Source: Congeria kusceri (lineage: Eukaryota; Mollusca; Bivalvia; Myida; Dreissenidae). Taken from it: DNA of 64,000 bases. The position numbers were made by a program, and so were the translations under genes. Shown piece by piece: positions 20,699-32,974 of this stretch. Position 1 is the first letter of the stretch. Each line of letters opens with the position of its first letter. The notes beneath the pieces were generated by a model, which saw nothing but the letters and a program-made list of their open reading frames with translations, was not told where the DNA came from and searched no databases. The stretch covers positions 28,711,634 to 28,775,633 of the forward strand of contig CM051040.1 in NCBI GenBank assembly GCA_027627225.1, in the 5' to 3' direction.

Positions 20699-22372
20699 AG
20701 GTCCGTGAAGTTGGCTATGAGATCTGACATCTACATTCAGCTCTGAATTCGATTATTGCATAGCTAGCTCTGAGATCTACATTCAGCTATACATATATAT
20801 TACAAGGCAAGTGGGGACTAGTGTAAAGCTGGCTCTGTATTCAGCTCTGAATTCAGCTCCGCATTGCACGCCCATGAGTGGTTACTTATTTGCGCCAGAT
20901 GACTACATAGTATTAATGAAACAACAAGACTATACCGTATCGAATACAACCCTGGCTCTGTATTCAGCTCTGAATTCAGCTCCGCATTGAAAGCCTCTGA
21001 TAGAAAACACCTTCTCCTAAAATATACCCTCTGTTATAAAACAACAACAACCAAAACTAACACCGAATCGAATACAGACCTGGCTCAGTATTCAGCTCTG
21101 AATTCAGCTCCGCATTGTAAGCCTATGATAGAGAACACATTTGCACAAAACTTATTTGCGACAGATCACAACTAGATGTTTATAAATCAACAAATAAAAT
21201 CACCGTATCGAATATAGACCTGGCTCTGTATTCAGCTCTGAATTCAGCTGCGCATTGAAAGCGTAAGATAGAGAACGCATTTGCACAATGCCACCGCTTG
21301 CTATTATAAAAACTATGTTATGGACACAAGAACGAATACAGAGCTGGCTCTGTATTCAGCTCTGAATTCAGCTCCGCATTGCACGCCCATGAGTGGTAAC
21401 TTATTTGCGCCAGATGACTACATAGTATTAATGAAACAAAAAGACAACACCGTATCGAATACAGACCTGGCTCTGTATTCAGCTCTAAATTCAGCTCCGC
21501 ATTGAAAGCCTCTGATAGAAAACACTCCTAAATCTACCCTCTGTTATAAAACAACAACAACCAAAACTAACACCGATTCGAATACAGACCTGGCTCTGTA
21601 TTCAGCTCTGAATTAAGCTCCGCATTGAAAGCCGATGATAGAAAACTCATTTGCGTCATACCACTTCTCGCTGGTAACAAAATAACTAAACTATGTACTT
21701 AGTACAAAAACGAATACGGAGCTGGCTCTGTATTCAGCTCTGAATTCAGCTCCGCATTGAAAACCTCTGACAGAAAACACTTTCTCTCAAAATCTACCCT
21801 CAGTTATAAAACAACAACAACCAGAACTAACATCGAATCGAATACAGACCTGGCTCTGTATTCAGCTCTGAATTCAGCTCCGCATTGAAAGATAATGATA
21901 AAGAACACATTTGCAAAATAGTACTAAAAACTGTTATAACAACTATAAAACTAACACAGAATCGAATACAGACCTGGCTCTGTATTCAACTCTGAATTCA
22001 GCCCCGCATTGCAAGCCTATGAGTGGTAACTTATTTGCGCCAGATGAATACATAGTATTTATAAATCAGCAAGAAAACACCGAATCGAATACAGACCTGG
22101 CTCTTTATTGAGCTCTGAATTGAGCTCTGCATTGAAAGCCTCTTTCTCCAAAAATCTACCCTCCGTTATAAAACAACAAGAACCAAAACTAACACCGGAT
22201 CGAATACAGAACTGGCTCTGTATTCAGCTCTGAATTCAGCTCCGCATTGAAAGCCTATGATAAAGAACACAGTTGCACAATAGTAGTACAAACTGTTATA
22301 ACAACTATAAAATTAACACCGTATCGAATACAGCCTGGCTCTGAATTCAGCTCTGAAATCAGCTCCGCTGAT
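20699..22372. repeat. left arm of the Foldback element
   Basis: About 13 modules, each with CTGGCTCTGTATTCAGCTCT and GAATTCAGCTCCGCATTG, separated by 85-100-bp spacers. The spacers themselves fall into alternating types (GAGTGGTAACTTATTTGCGC type and AAACAACAACAACC type). This suggests that higher-order two-module blocks were amplified. Confidence 0.9.
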
Positions 22373-24010
22373 CAGCAATGGGATCACAATCCGGATCATC
22401 ATTCGAATCACTATTCGGATCACCACTAGGATCACCGCCCGGATCATCACCCAGATCATTATCCGGAATACCACCGGCCTCAATGGGATCACCAGCGGGA
22501 TCATCATGTGAATCACTGAAATCACAACCGAGATCACCACTGGGATCATCACTGTGATCATCACTGGGATCACTGCTGGGATCATCAGTGAGATAACCAC
22601 TAGGATCTTCACTGGGATCACCACTGGGATCAACGCTTGGATCATCACTGGGTTCATCACAGGGATAACTAATAGAATCACCACCGGACTTGCCACTGGG
22701 ATCATCAAAGTGATCACCAATGAGATCACTACCGGGATCACCAGTGGGATAGACACAGGGAAAATCGCTGGGATTACAACTGGGATAAAAACTGGGATCA
22801 ACACCGGGATCACTACTAGGATCAGCGATGGATAATCACAGGGATAACCAAAGTGATCTCCTAAAGGATCACTACCGGAATCACCACTGGGATCACCACT
22901 GGGATCAGCACTGAGATCACCATTTGGATTACGACTGAGATCACAATTGCGATCACCACTGGGTTCACCGCTGGGATCACCACCGGGATCAACACTTGGA
23001 TCACCAATGGGATCAGCGCATGGAACACCAAAGGATCTCCAAAAGGATCACCACCGTGATCATCACTGGGATAACCATTTGGATCCCCACTGGGATCACA
23101 AATGGGATCACCACTGGAAACTGCTCTGATCACCACTTGAATCATCACAGGGATAACCACTAAAATCACCACTGGGAACACCACTGGGATCACCACTGGG
23201 ATCATCACAGAATCACTAAAATGATCTCCAAAACGATCACCACCGGAATCACCACTGGGATCAACACAGGGATCACCATTGGGATATCACTGGGATCACC
23301 ACTGGGATCTCAACAGGCATCTCCAAAAGGATCACAACTGGGATCACCACAGGTAACACCGATGGGATCAATAGCGGGATCATCACTAGAATCACTGAAA
23401 TCACAACCTAGATCACCACTGGTATCATCACTGTGATCACTGGGATAAACACTGCGATCACCACTGGGATCACTGCTCGGATCATCAGTGAGATAACCAC
23501 TGGGATCTTACCCGGATCACCACTGGGATCAACGCTTGGTTCACGAATGGGATCATCACTGGTATCAACACCGGGATCACCACTGGGATCACACTGTGAT
23601 CATCACAGGGATCACTTATAGAATCTCTACCGGAATCACCAATGGTATCATTCGGGGGGATCACCAATGGGATCCCTGCCGGGATCACCACTGGTATCAC
23701 TGAAATCACAACTGGGATAACCACTGGGATTGTTACTGGGATCACCACTGGAATAAAAACTGGCATTACTACTTGTATCATCACTGGAATCATCGCTGGT
23801 TTCACCACTGGGATCACCAACGCAATCACCACTGGGATCATCAAAATGATGACCAATGAGATTACCGCCGGGATCACCACTGGAATCACAGAAATCACAA
23901 CCACGATCACCACTTGGATCATCACTGCGATCACCTCTGGGATCTTCACTTCGATCATCACTGGGATCACCACTGGAATTACCTCTGGGATTTTGAAACA
24001 GCGACTAGTG
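22373..24010. repeat. core minisatellite of the Foldback element, 12-bp unit
   Basis: More than 130 copies of a 12-bp unit of the form GGGATCACCACT with variants (ATCATCACT, CACCGGGATC). Because 12 is a multiple of three, long Val/Ile/Pro and Gly/Ile/Thr frames appear on both strands; they are artefacts. The tract is rich in GATC sites. Confidence 0.9.
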
Positions 24011-25952
24011 ATATGACGCATATTTGTTTCTATAACAGCTTTCAATTCAGAGCTGAATACAGAGATGAATTCAGAGCCTGTTCTGTATTCGATCCAGTTT
24101 TATTTTGGGGTCCTTAAGAAACAGAAACTAGTGCTATGACAAATGTGTGTTTCTGTAATAGGCTAAGAATGCAGAGCTGAATACAGAGCTGAATTCAGAG
24201 CCGGATCTGTATTCGTTGCGGAGTTGGGTCCATTTTGTATTAGCGACTAGTGGTATGACGCATATGTGTTTGAATAATAAACTTTCAATTCAGAGCTGAA
24301 TGCAGATCTGAATCCAGAGCCAGGTCTGTATTCGATTCGGTGTTATTTTGGGTTCCCTTTGAAACATCGACTTGTTGACGCATATGTGCTTCTTTAATTG
24401 GTTTTCAATTCAGAGATGAATACAGGGCTGAACTCAGAGCCAGGTCTGTATTCGATTCGATGTTATTGTTTGGTACCTTTTAAAACAGAGACTTGTGGTA
24501 TAACGCAAGTTTGTGTCTATAACAGGCTTTCAATTCAGAGCTGAATACAGATGCAGCTCTATATTCGTTCTTGTGTTAATAACATAGTTTTTATAATAGC
24601 AAGCTGTGGTATTGTGCAAATGCGTTCTCCATCCTACGCTTTCAATGCGCAGCTGAATTCAGAGCTTAATACAGAGCCAGGTCTGTATTCGATACGGTGA
24701 TGTTTTTTTGTAGATTTATAAACATTTTGTTGTGATCTGTCGCAAATAACTTGCCAATAAAAGGCTTGAAATGTGGAGCTGAATTCAGAGCTAAGTACAG
24801 AGCCAGCTCTGTATTCGTTCTGGTGGTATTTTGATAGTGTTTATAAGCTGAATACAGAGCCAGGTCTGTATTCGATACGATGATTTCTTGTTGATTAATT
24901 AATACTATGTAGTCAGCTCTGTATTCGTTCTTGTGTTAAGTACATACTTTGGTTCTTTTGGGCTTTCAATGCGGAGCTGAATTCAGAGCTGAATACAGAG
25001 CCAGGTCTGTATTCGATACGGTGTTGTGTTATTTCTTTTTTAATACTATGTAATCATCTGGCGCAAATAAGTTACAACTCATAGACGTGCAATGCGGAGC
25101 TGAATTCAGAGCTGAATATTGTTTTAAGTACATAATTTAATTATTTTGTTACCAGCGAGAAGTGGTATGACGCAAATGAGTTTTCTATGATCGGCTTTTC
25201 AGAGCCAGGTCTGTATTCGATACGGTGATTTTTGTTGATTTATTAAGGTCATGTAGTGATCTGGCGCAAATAAGTTACCACTCATATGCTTGCAATGCGC
25301 AGCTGAATTCAGAGCTGAATACAGAGCCAGGTCTGTATTCGATTCTTTTTGAATTTTACAGTGTAACAGTTTGTAGTGCTATTGTGCAACTGTGTTTTTT
25401 ATCATTGGCTTTAAATGCGGAGCTGAATTCAGAGCTGAATACAGAGCCAGGTCTGTATTCGATTCGCTGTTAGTTTTGGTTGTTGTTGTTTTATAACGGA
25501 GGGTTGATTTTTGGAGAGTGTTTTCTACCAGAGGCTTTCAATGCGGAGCTGAGTTCAGAGCTGAATAAAGTGCCAGGTCTGTATTCGATTCGGTGTTTTC
25601 TTGCTGATTTATAAATACTATGTAGTAATCTGGCGCAAATAAGTTACCACTCATAGGCTTGCAATGCGGAGCTGAATTCAGAGCTGAATACAGAGCCAGG
25701 TCTTAATTTGATACGGTGTTTTCTTGTTGAATTATAAATACTATGTAGTCATCTAGCGAAAATAAGTTTCTACTCATAGGCTTGAAATGCGGAGCTGAAT
25801 TCAGAGCTGAATACAGAGCCAGCTCTACACCAGTCCCCACTAGCCTTTTAATATATATGTATAGCTGCATGTAGATCTCAGAGCTAGCTATGCAATAATC
25901 GAATTCAGAGCTGAATGTGGATGTCAGATCTCGTAGCCAACTTCACGGACCT
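24011..25952. repeat. right arm of the Foldback element
   Basis: About 15 modules of the inverse motif (CAATGCGGAGCTGAATTC, then AGAGCTGAATACAGAGCCAG). They are in the opposite order to the left arm, so the two arms could pair over more than 1.6 kb. Modules at 24835-24990 are irregular, showing rearrangement within the arm. Confidence 0.9.
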
Positions 25953-27538
25953 CAAATTTCCAATCAGGTTTACGCAACAATGATGTCCAAACGATCACCT
26001 AGTTCGTCTTGAGACCTTTATAAGGGAAGCTTTTAGTTAGTATTTTGTTCGATCTTGAAAAAGCCTACGACACTACCTGGAAATTATGTTACAATGAAAT
26101 ATTTAAAAGACACTGGATTAAATGCAAGATTTCCCTTATTTATTTCTAGTTTCCCATCTGATAGAAACTTTCAAGTTAGAGTTGGGTCAACTCTTTCTGA
26201 GAGCAATCCAACAAGACCAAGGTGTTTCACAGTAAAGTATCCCTTCGGTTTCACTTTTCGGTCTTAAGTTTAATAAAATTGTCAAAGTTCTTAATCCACG
26301 TGTTACCTTTTTGTATGTTGACGATTTGTTAAATTTGCTATCGTTCTAAAAGTATGCGAACTATTGAACGCCAACTACAGCAAACCTGGATACAATTTTT
26401 AAGTGGGCTACAGAAAATGGCTTTACATGTTCAAAGTCAAAACCTCAATGTGGTCAATTCTGCCGATTAAGAAAATTTCACGAAGACCCTAAACTTTATA
26501 TTTCTGGCTCCAAAATACCTGTAGTTAATGAAGCAACATTTTTAGGGGTAATATTTGATAAGAAACTAACTTTTGTTCCACACATTAAACAACTGAAAAC
26601 CAAATGTCTTAAAGCTTTAAATGTTTTGAAAGTTCTTTTTCATACTAATTAGGGATCTGATACTATTACTTTACTTAAATTGTATAGGAGTCTTGTTCGC
26701 TCCAAGTTGGATTTTGGCTCAGGGATCTGCATGTAAATCCTACTTGCAAATGCTTGATACTATTCACAATTCACAATTATGATACATACGTCAATAATAA
26801 GTTCATTATATTCTCCGATTCGCTTTCTGTGATAGTATCTATCAAAATCGCAAATTAGATAATATTCTGATTAAAAAACTATTCTTTAAATTACACAATA
26901 TTCCAAAAACCAAAACAGACACCTTTTTTGGAGACCAAGCCATATTGGGATACGCGGACATGAGAAAGCTGAAACCTTAGCAAAATAATCTCTTAGTATA
27001 CAGATTGTCAATGATTAATTACCAAATTGTGATTTTCAACCAAATAGTGATTTTAAATCAGCAATGTATAAACTTATAAAATCAGAATGGCAAGCAATTT
27101 GGAACGAGGCAACCCTCTACAGATAAAGCCTAGTCTTGATTCAGCAACGCGTTTTACTCATTCAGACCGACATGATCAAATTGTTTTAACTTGCTGCAGA
27201 ATAGGACACACAAGATTAACACATTCGTACCTTCTAAAAAGAGAAGAAGCACCTCATTGTATACCTTGCGACGAACATTTTACTGTCAAACACATGCTTA
27301 TTTATTGCACAGACCTCGGTGATATTCGCGATAGATATTTCAAAGTAAATTCATAAAAAGAACTTTTCCAAACAGTGCCATCTTATACAGTAACCCAATA
27401 CTTCAAAGAAATAAACACATATAATAAAATTTAGTTCACATTTCCTAATCTATATAGAAATCAACATACGTAAACGGCACGTATGACCACAATGTGTTGA
27501 GTTGCAGTAAAACCCAAATAAACAAACAAACAAATGGA
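25953..27538 (+). pseudogene. LINE (I/Jockey-like) ORF2, 3' fragment
   Basis: The LINE continues after the insertion. Reverse transcriptase motif A is FDLEKAYDTTW (26048-26080), and the catalytic motif C is YVDD (26314-26325). The thumb-like stretch GVIFDKKLTFVPHIKQLK lies near 26547-26600. An RNase H-type remnant (HIGIRGHEKAETLAK in spirit, broken by frame changes) lies near 26940-26985. A C-terminal Cys-His region, IGHTRLTHSYLLKREE ... CIPCDEHFTVKHMLIYC, spans 27190-27310. The part between about 26760 and 26930 is degraded. It ends in an AAAC-repeat tail at 27516-27538. Multiple stops and frameshifts mean it is dead. Confidence 0.85.
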
Positions 27539-28765
27539 GCTACTTTTTACCACGCTCCGCTGAGAATCGGGACTTCTTTTTGCGTTGTTTATTGGGTATT
27601 TGTTTTTTGTCTATAGAAAAATTTGCGAGTATCATGTTAGAATAAAATATTTACAACTGTGGAATATTGTTTCTGATACGCTTAATCGCAGCAAATACAT
27701 TAACTAGAAAAAATACATGTGCTTTACGTGTTTATACGTACGTGGTCGTCTTGGTACTAGGTGGCCCATGACCTTGACCTCGCAGAGTCCCCGGGGCTAA
27801 TCTTGTGGGTTCCTCTGTATCCTGACATATCTGTAGGGGTCTTTTCAGAAATGCTGTTGATTACCGATCCATGTAAAACTTTTTCGAACTGGTACACGCC
27901 TTCTGTCAGCCCCATTTGTACTTTGAATGATGTATCTGTGAAATTCAAATGCATGATTTCTTTCATCTCTTAATGAGGTAATTCAATAATAGGGTACATA
28001 TAAACATAATCTTACAACGTTTGCAACAGTACACAGAAGACAAGCCCATAAAGTTGGCACGGCTATGTTGGTATTTTAAAACTGGACTTCCAAAATGCTA
28101 AATAACCTGCTACGTTTAGGATATGAACATTCGGTGACAGTGGATATAAACGGCATAAAAAGCGGACACCTATTTACTATAATCAAGTAAGAAAGAAGGC
28201 GGCATACCATCGGATTAGTACTCATTGTTCGGTATACACATTTCATTTTGAAATCCATCTTGTTTATGTGTCTTTTGATTTTTTTTAAATGGACTTTGTC
28301 TACAAAAAAGTATGTAGCAAGTTTAATGTTATTATATTATGCTGTAGAAATGAGCATTACTATAAACTATAAATGAAGTAAAAATTATTTACTGCATTAT
28401 GAGAGTTTTGTTTAAACAAATAAACGACACTACTGTAAACAAAGAAAACGCAGATAGGGTATCAAACTCACGACGTCGGATTCGTTAGAAGAAATGACAA
28501 TTGACAGCGCCCTTATCTGCATAACATTTCCAACAAATCTGACGTCAACGAGTTAACAAGAAAAGGGCCAAACGACTTAAGTAATGTAATTGTTTTTTTT
28601 TTCGCAGAATGAATAAACTCTTTCCATTATAAGTACATTATTTTACCCTGTATTATAGGCTAATTATCGAAATTTCAGATTTCATTTTACAGCAGTTGCT
28701 TCCCTTGGGTTCCTTTTCGTAGACATTTTCAATTTAAAGGCACTAGCAAGGTACTACACATTAAT
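27539..28765. other. unassigned; one protein-like minus frame at 27757-27966
   Basis: A 69-codon minus frame (ATG 27966, TAG near 27757) has natural composition, e.g. TDTSFKVQMGLTEGVYQFEK and TDMSGYRGTHKISPGD. It has no recognised domain and no clear splice sites. It could be an exon of an extracellular beta-sandwich protein, but I cannot support that. The rest is AT-rich. Confidence 0.25.
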
Positions 28766-29024
28766 CTAAACATTAAAGGCCTAGCTTAAGGAATTTCTGG
28801 CGTCTCCGTGGGTTATGCAACTCTGTGTATTGTTCCACCATAAAATCTCTTATCATTATCTGCAATCTTTTCTCTCAGCTCACTGTATTAATATCAGCTG
28901 ATAAGGGCCGCCACAGTGTGTTCACACTGTGACACACAGAGGTACAATACCCGGGATTATTTTTTTTTTTTTTTGGGGGGGGGGTATCAAATAAGGAAGA
29001 TTTAAACTAGGCCTTTAAAAGTTG
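28766..29024. mobile_element. 250-bp inverted-repeat element
   Basis: TTAAAGGCCTAGCTTAA at the left is mirrored by TTTAAACTAGGCCTTTAA at the right. Nested inside are CAACTCTGTGTATTGTTCC and a partly inverse CACACAGAGGTACAATAC, plus CACAGTGTG/CACACTGTG. A T-run and G-run (28965-28983) interrupt the right arm. Confidence 0.65.
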
Positions 29025-29929
29025 AATGTTTAGATAACAAACATATAAAATAATGCATCATGAGCTAAAATCTTATACACATTTTCATAAAATTCATTGT
29101 ATTTGAACAGTTTCAAGTTCAGTTTGGTGTTTACATTTCAACACTACGAAACAAGCGGAAGTTCCTTGTGTTTTATGTAAAATATCGTGCAGCTCGCCGA
29201 ATGTTAACGGTAAATAGATTCAGTCTTACATACAAGCTGCAGATTTTGTTCAAAACTGAGCAGGCCTGTACCGTTACTCCAGAATCACCGCGAAGTCATT
29301 AAGGGTCAGTGTGGAAACATTCACAGCATGGGAGGGCAATTATTGTATACAGATCTTCTGATAAGCACAGCCTCTTGAGTTATCCAGATGTTGTGTTTGT
29401 AATACTGTACTCTTGGAGATTGGTCATTTATGTGTGTTTATTAGATGGAGAAGTAATGAATATATTATATTTTAATGTTTTTGTTCATTTCTTTATATTA
29501 TTACATCTAGAGTGAAGTTGTAACAAGGTAAGTCATATTTAATGTTGTAATGAACATATTTCAAACAAAGGCATTTGTTTTAAAATAAAATCTCAATTGT
29601 TAAAAATGAAAATGTATGCACATGTTTGAATTATTCTTGTAAATCTACTTGTTAGAAACACAATCTATCACTATAACCATTTTATCTTTACAATTATGCA
29701 ATATTTTTATATGCTTAATATAATAATATAACGTATGTCGAATGTACACGTATATGAAATAGTATTATTTAAATTCTAGAGTAATGCAAAGTTTTGATAT
29801 GACTAGTGTTACTAAAATACTTACAACAGCACAATGTGAGCCATTGATCCTGCCTTATATTTAAGCATACTATGTTTTTGCTTTATTTTCAGATTTATCA
29901 CTAATAGCGTGATAATGAAATTTTCACAG
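29025..29929. other. AT-rich flank upstream of an unrecognised pseudogene
   Basis: No coding support. CAG acceptors at 29892 and 29929 precede the coding remnant that starts at 29930. Confidence 0.35.
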
Positions 29930-31181
29930 ATCTTTCAAAGACATCAAGATTCAGAGAGAAAGGAAAATTATTGCAGTAGACGATTTTTATACTTTTCTTA
30001 CGGCAAATGGAGATAGTGTTAAAAAGAATAATTTAAAGCATGCCCTACAGAGTTTTAAAGGTGGTTCAAGGTCATATCAAGACAAGGATTCCGCAATATT
30101 CCAGGCAATTATGATATATATTTGTAAACACGATTCTTTAACTTCATGTAGGAAACTCTTGGCGCAATTGAAAATGAACTTATTAGAGAGAAAAAGAAAG
30201 AACATTGACATCTTTAAAATTATATAAGCTTATAGCCAAAACTCAGATTCAAAGAACTCCTACTCTATTTGACAATTTAAAGGTGAATGAAAATGACATT
30301 GCAACATTGATGATAGACCATAAACAACATTTCAGTCAACTAGAATGGAAGCGAATATGTTGGTTTGAAAACGATTTTGCAAAATCAGTGGTATTAGAGG
30401 ATCTGAATTATGAAAAAGTGCTGGATTTCAAATATTCAAGACATCGGTCTCTTCTGTCATTAAGAGGGTGTTTAAAAAGTGTGTGTAGATCTTCTCATTT
30501 ACAAATACGAAGAAATGCTCTGAGGATCAAGGCATCAAAGAAAGGCTGTGAAATAAGGATTTCAACGAGAAAAACGCACATTGCTTCTCTTCTTGACAAT
30601 GACATAAAATTATTGCTGGATATTTATTATCCAGAAATCATCGAAGCTGTAGTATGTTTCGATGTCACAAACTCTGAAGAAAATAACTGTTTTGGGGCAG
30701 TTTTTTTTATTCAAAGTGATAATATTGATTTAGACTTGGATTTTAGTGACATATGTGAGAGAGTGTTCTTTAGTGTAAAAAAGAAGCACAGTACTTATCT
30801 AGAAAAGGTTTTATTGATTCATGAACATCATTTAAAGGAATATACACCCACTGAAAACACTATTTTTCAAGATTTGCATTACGGGATGCTATTGAAACAC
30901 ACAGATTTGAAAATATTTTAAAATCATGGTGTGCTCAGTCTCTCATAGATGGTTCTATTGATGTTGATGGCCATGACAATGTATGTGAAAGGTGCTTTTC
31001 TGGTGGCTATTACAAACCACTGGCTGTAGAAGAGTTTGATATTGTCCAGGAATGGTTTTTTGAAGTGCCCATTGAATCCCAGCATTTCCTGAACCTAACA
31101 ACCATTAGAAACAGTACGGATAAAGAAGAGTTAGTTAGAAAAACTATAGGCAGTGTACGATACTTTGCTGAATATATATAA
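29930..31181 (+). pseudogene. unrecognised single-exon protein remnant (about 410 residues, two frameshifts)
   Basis: Three consecutive plus frames carry one continuous protein-like reading. The first runs from 29931 (SFKDIKIQRERKIIAVDDF) until the A-rich run at 30185-30205. The second runs to about 30870 (LFDNLKVNENDIATLMIDHK, KRICWFENDFAKS, SRHRSLLSLRGCLKSV). The third runs to TAA at 31179-31181 (HRFENILKSWCAQSL, VCERCFSGGYYKP, VQEWFFEVPIES). The shifts lie at about 30185-30205 and 30868-30875. The only motif I see is a CxxC (VCERC). No known family came to mind. It may be a lineage-specific mollusc gene or an element-encoded protein. The lack of introns and the frameshifts suggest a retrocopy or a dead element gene. 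Confidence 0.5.
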
Positions 31182-31758
31182 TATATATATTTACATTGCA
31201 TAGGCATTTTAATATGGAAGGGGTATGCATTCATAATCGTATGAACGCAATGCCTTATCACCGGCGTCGTAATATCTGTGTGTTCCATTTTTATGCAAAT
31301 TATATTTCGACAAGAATATTTACATGAACTAAGATGTCTTATACTGTTCGATGTTACTCGTTCTTGCATTTATTGTTGACGTTTGATTAAATGTTTTTAT
31401 AATTAATATACATGAACATTTCGTTCCAGTTCTTCTTGTACAAAAATCAATTTGACATTTTTTTCATATTTGCTTGATAGTATTCTATCATGCAAGGTCT
31501 ACAAGTGTTATTATTAAACAAAGCCATTTCGCTAGCATTGATGTGTCTATTTGCTAAATGCATTTAGATCGTCTCATTTATTGTGCATTTATATCACAGT
31601 TAATAATGATGAATTGTTTAACATGTACAGTAATAAAAAAATGCATTTGGAGATTTATATTAAAATGTTATCCTTTCTAATACAAGTTATGCCCAGGCAA
31701 AGACAAGAGCTTAGATACGCCCGTGTGGATGCTATTGATCGATGACCGAGCTAGCGCG
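31182..31758. other. AT-rich spacer
   Basis: It contains (AT)n at 31170-31190 and one copy of the palindromic motif TTCATAATCGTATGAACGCAA-like sequence near 31238, related to the inverted arms at 31759 and 36714. No supported exon. Confidence 0.4.
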
Positions 31759-31832
31759 CATCATGGATTTGCCAGTTTGACCATCGCGTTCATAATCGCA
31801 TGAACGCAACCAAAATTCAATTCAATCCTTAA
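31759..31832. repeat. left member of a 75-bp inverted-repeat pair
   Basis: CATCATGGATTTGCCAGTTT, then TTCATAATCGCATGAACGCA and an ATCCTTAA end. It matches the inverse of 36714-36777 at roughly 88% by eye. It either marks the ends of one 5-kb element holding the ACT/AGT tracts, or two independent insertions of the same repeat. Confidence 0.7.
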
Positions 31833-32860
31833 CAAAAACTATATTGGAATTTTCCAGAAGTGTAATGCAAACAAACCACTGCTTGAATATAAAAGTATAG
31901 GCTCTGTGTTCAGTGTACCAACTTCAAGTGGAGCTACAGCAAGTTTGTGCCATCCTGAAACTCAACTTAAAAAGGATGCGAACTGTGATTTGTGCTACTA
32001 CAACACATACATAAAGCAACATGAGTTAGAAGACGAAACAACAACTGGGAATTCAAAATGGTTGGTGAATATTCGACAGTGTCACCTGATTTTAATGTTA
32101 GACAACCTTGTGCGTCTCCAGTATATCGCCGATTCAAATCCAGGAGAACATAGAAGTAAACAATTATGTACACTACCTATAACTCTTTAGCCTTAGGGTC
32201 TTCCATTGGACAGTAAAATTACAGATGAGTGGTATCTGCAGGACTTCGATGGAAGTTTGGATTGTATATGTAAACGTCCAGACGTAATACCTTAAGAAAG
32301 TGTATGCAACACCCTAGTAGAACTCAGTGACAGTGAGAAAACATGGAAGAATTTCTTCAACTGGATGACTTTTGGAAACCGTGTACTTTGGAAGAAGTTG
32401 CCTGGTGAGTAAACTATAAAAAAATAAGTTAAAAGAAGTTGTTTTGTTTCACCTGCACAGTCATTTTAATGGTAAATATAATTTTATTTGCTTACTTATA
32501 TCATGACATATGTTATACTTGTACCTAAATAATCCGTGTTGTAATTTATGATGACAAAAAATGACACTAATACGTACATAATCTAATAAACTAATGACAC
32601 TGAAGTTTAACGCATCTTTGAATAACCTGATATACCTGTTTTAAAAATGCTTCTTAAGGTGCTCATGATAAGTTAAGAATTTCAGAAGTCAAACCGCTAA
32701 GGTCCATCTTGATGCATGGAAAGGGCCTATACAAATTTGTTTGCAAATGAACTTTTCAGATGACATGCTCGAGCAAATTGAAGACGTGCATACAGATGAA
32801 ACTTCAAATGGGAGAAACGACCACAACAACAACTACTACTACAACTACTACCACTACTAA
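31800..32860 (+). pseudogene. unrecognised two-exon coding remnant running into the ACT microsatellite
   Basis: Exon 1 (about 31800-32404) keeps one frame with protein-like content: YIGIFQKCNANKPLLEYK, CDLCYYNTYIKQHELEDE, RQCHLILMLDNLVRLQYIAD, then SKITDEWYLQDFDGSLDCIC and TWKNFFNWMTFGNRVLWKKL. Three stops break it (two at 32188-32196, one near 32294). It ends at CTG|GTGAGT (phase 1). After a 355-base intron, the acceptor ACTTTTCAG|AT at 32759/32760 continues in phase as DDMLEQIEDVHTDETSNGRND. It then passes directly into ACN codons of the microsatellite. Matching phase and good splice sites show this was a real gene. CxxC pairs (CDLC) suggest a metal-binding part. I do not recognise the family; it may be related to the remnant at 29930-31181. 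Confidence 0.5.
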
Positions 32861-32935
32861 TTATACTACTACTAATACTGCTTTTGCTGCTGCTGCTTCT
32901 ACTTCTACTACTGCTGCTGCTGCTGCTGCTGCTAT

Positions 32936-32974
<39 letters not shown>

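Larger units (their letters stand above)
20699..25952. mobile_element. 5,254-bp Foldback-type element (non-autonomous, MULE-like) inserted in a LINE
   Basis: The terminal inverted repeats begin AGGTCCGTGAAGTTGGCTA and end with the exact inverse TAGCCAACTTCACGGACCT, flanked by perfect 9-bp duplications. Inner landmarks are also mirrored: GATTATTGCATAGCTAGCTC / GAGCTAGCTATGCAATAATC and TGGGGACTAGTGTA / TACACCAGTCCCCA. The arms are about 1.7 and 1.9 kb and consist of roughly 120-bp tandem modules. The core is a 1.6-kb 12-bp minisatellite. Drosophila FB elements share this design (long tandem-repeat arms, 9-bp duplication) and are related to Mutator-like transposons. No transposase frame is present, so mobilisation would need a partner. 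Confidence 0.9.

Noticed and set aside
22313..24045. Long Val/Ile/Pro and Gly/Ile/Thr frames on both strands
   Set aside because: They are produced by a 12-bp tandem repeat whose period is a multiple of three.
20699..25952. CRISPR-like array (regular repeats with spacers)
   Set aside because: Repeats are inverted between the two arms, spacers are themselves repeated, the host is eukaryotic, and terminal inversions with 9-bp duplications show a transposable element.
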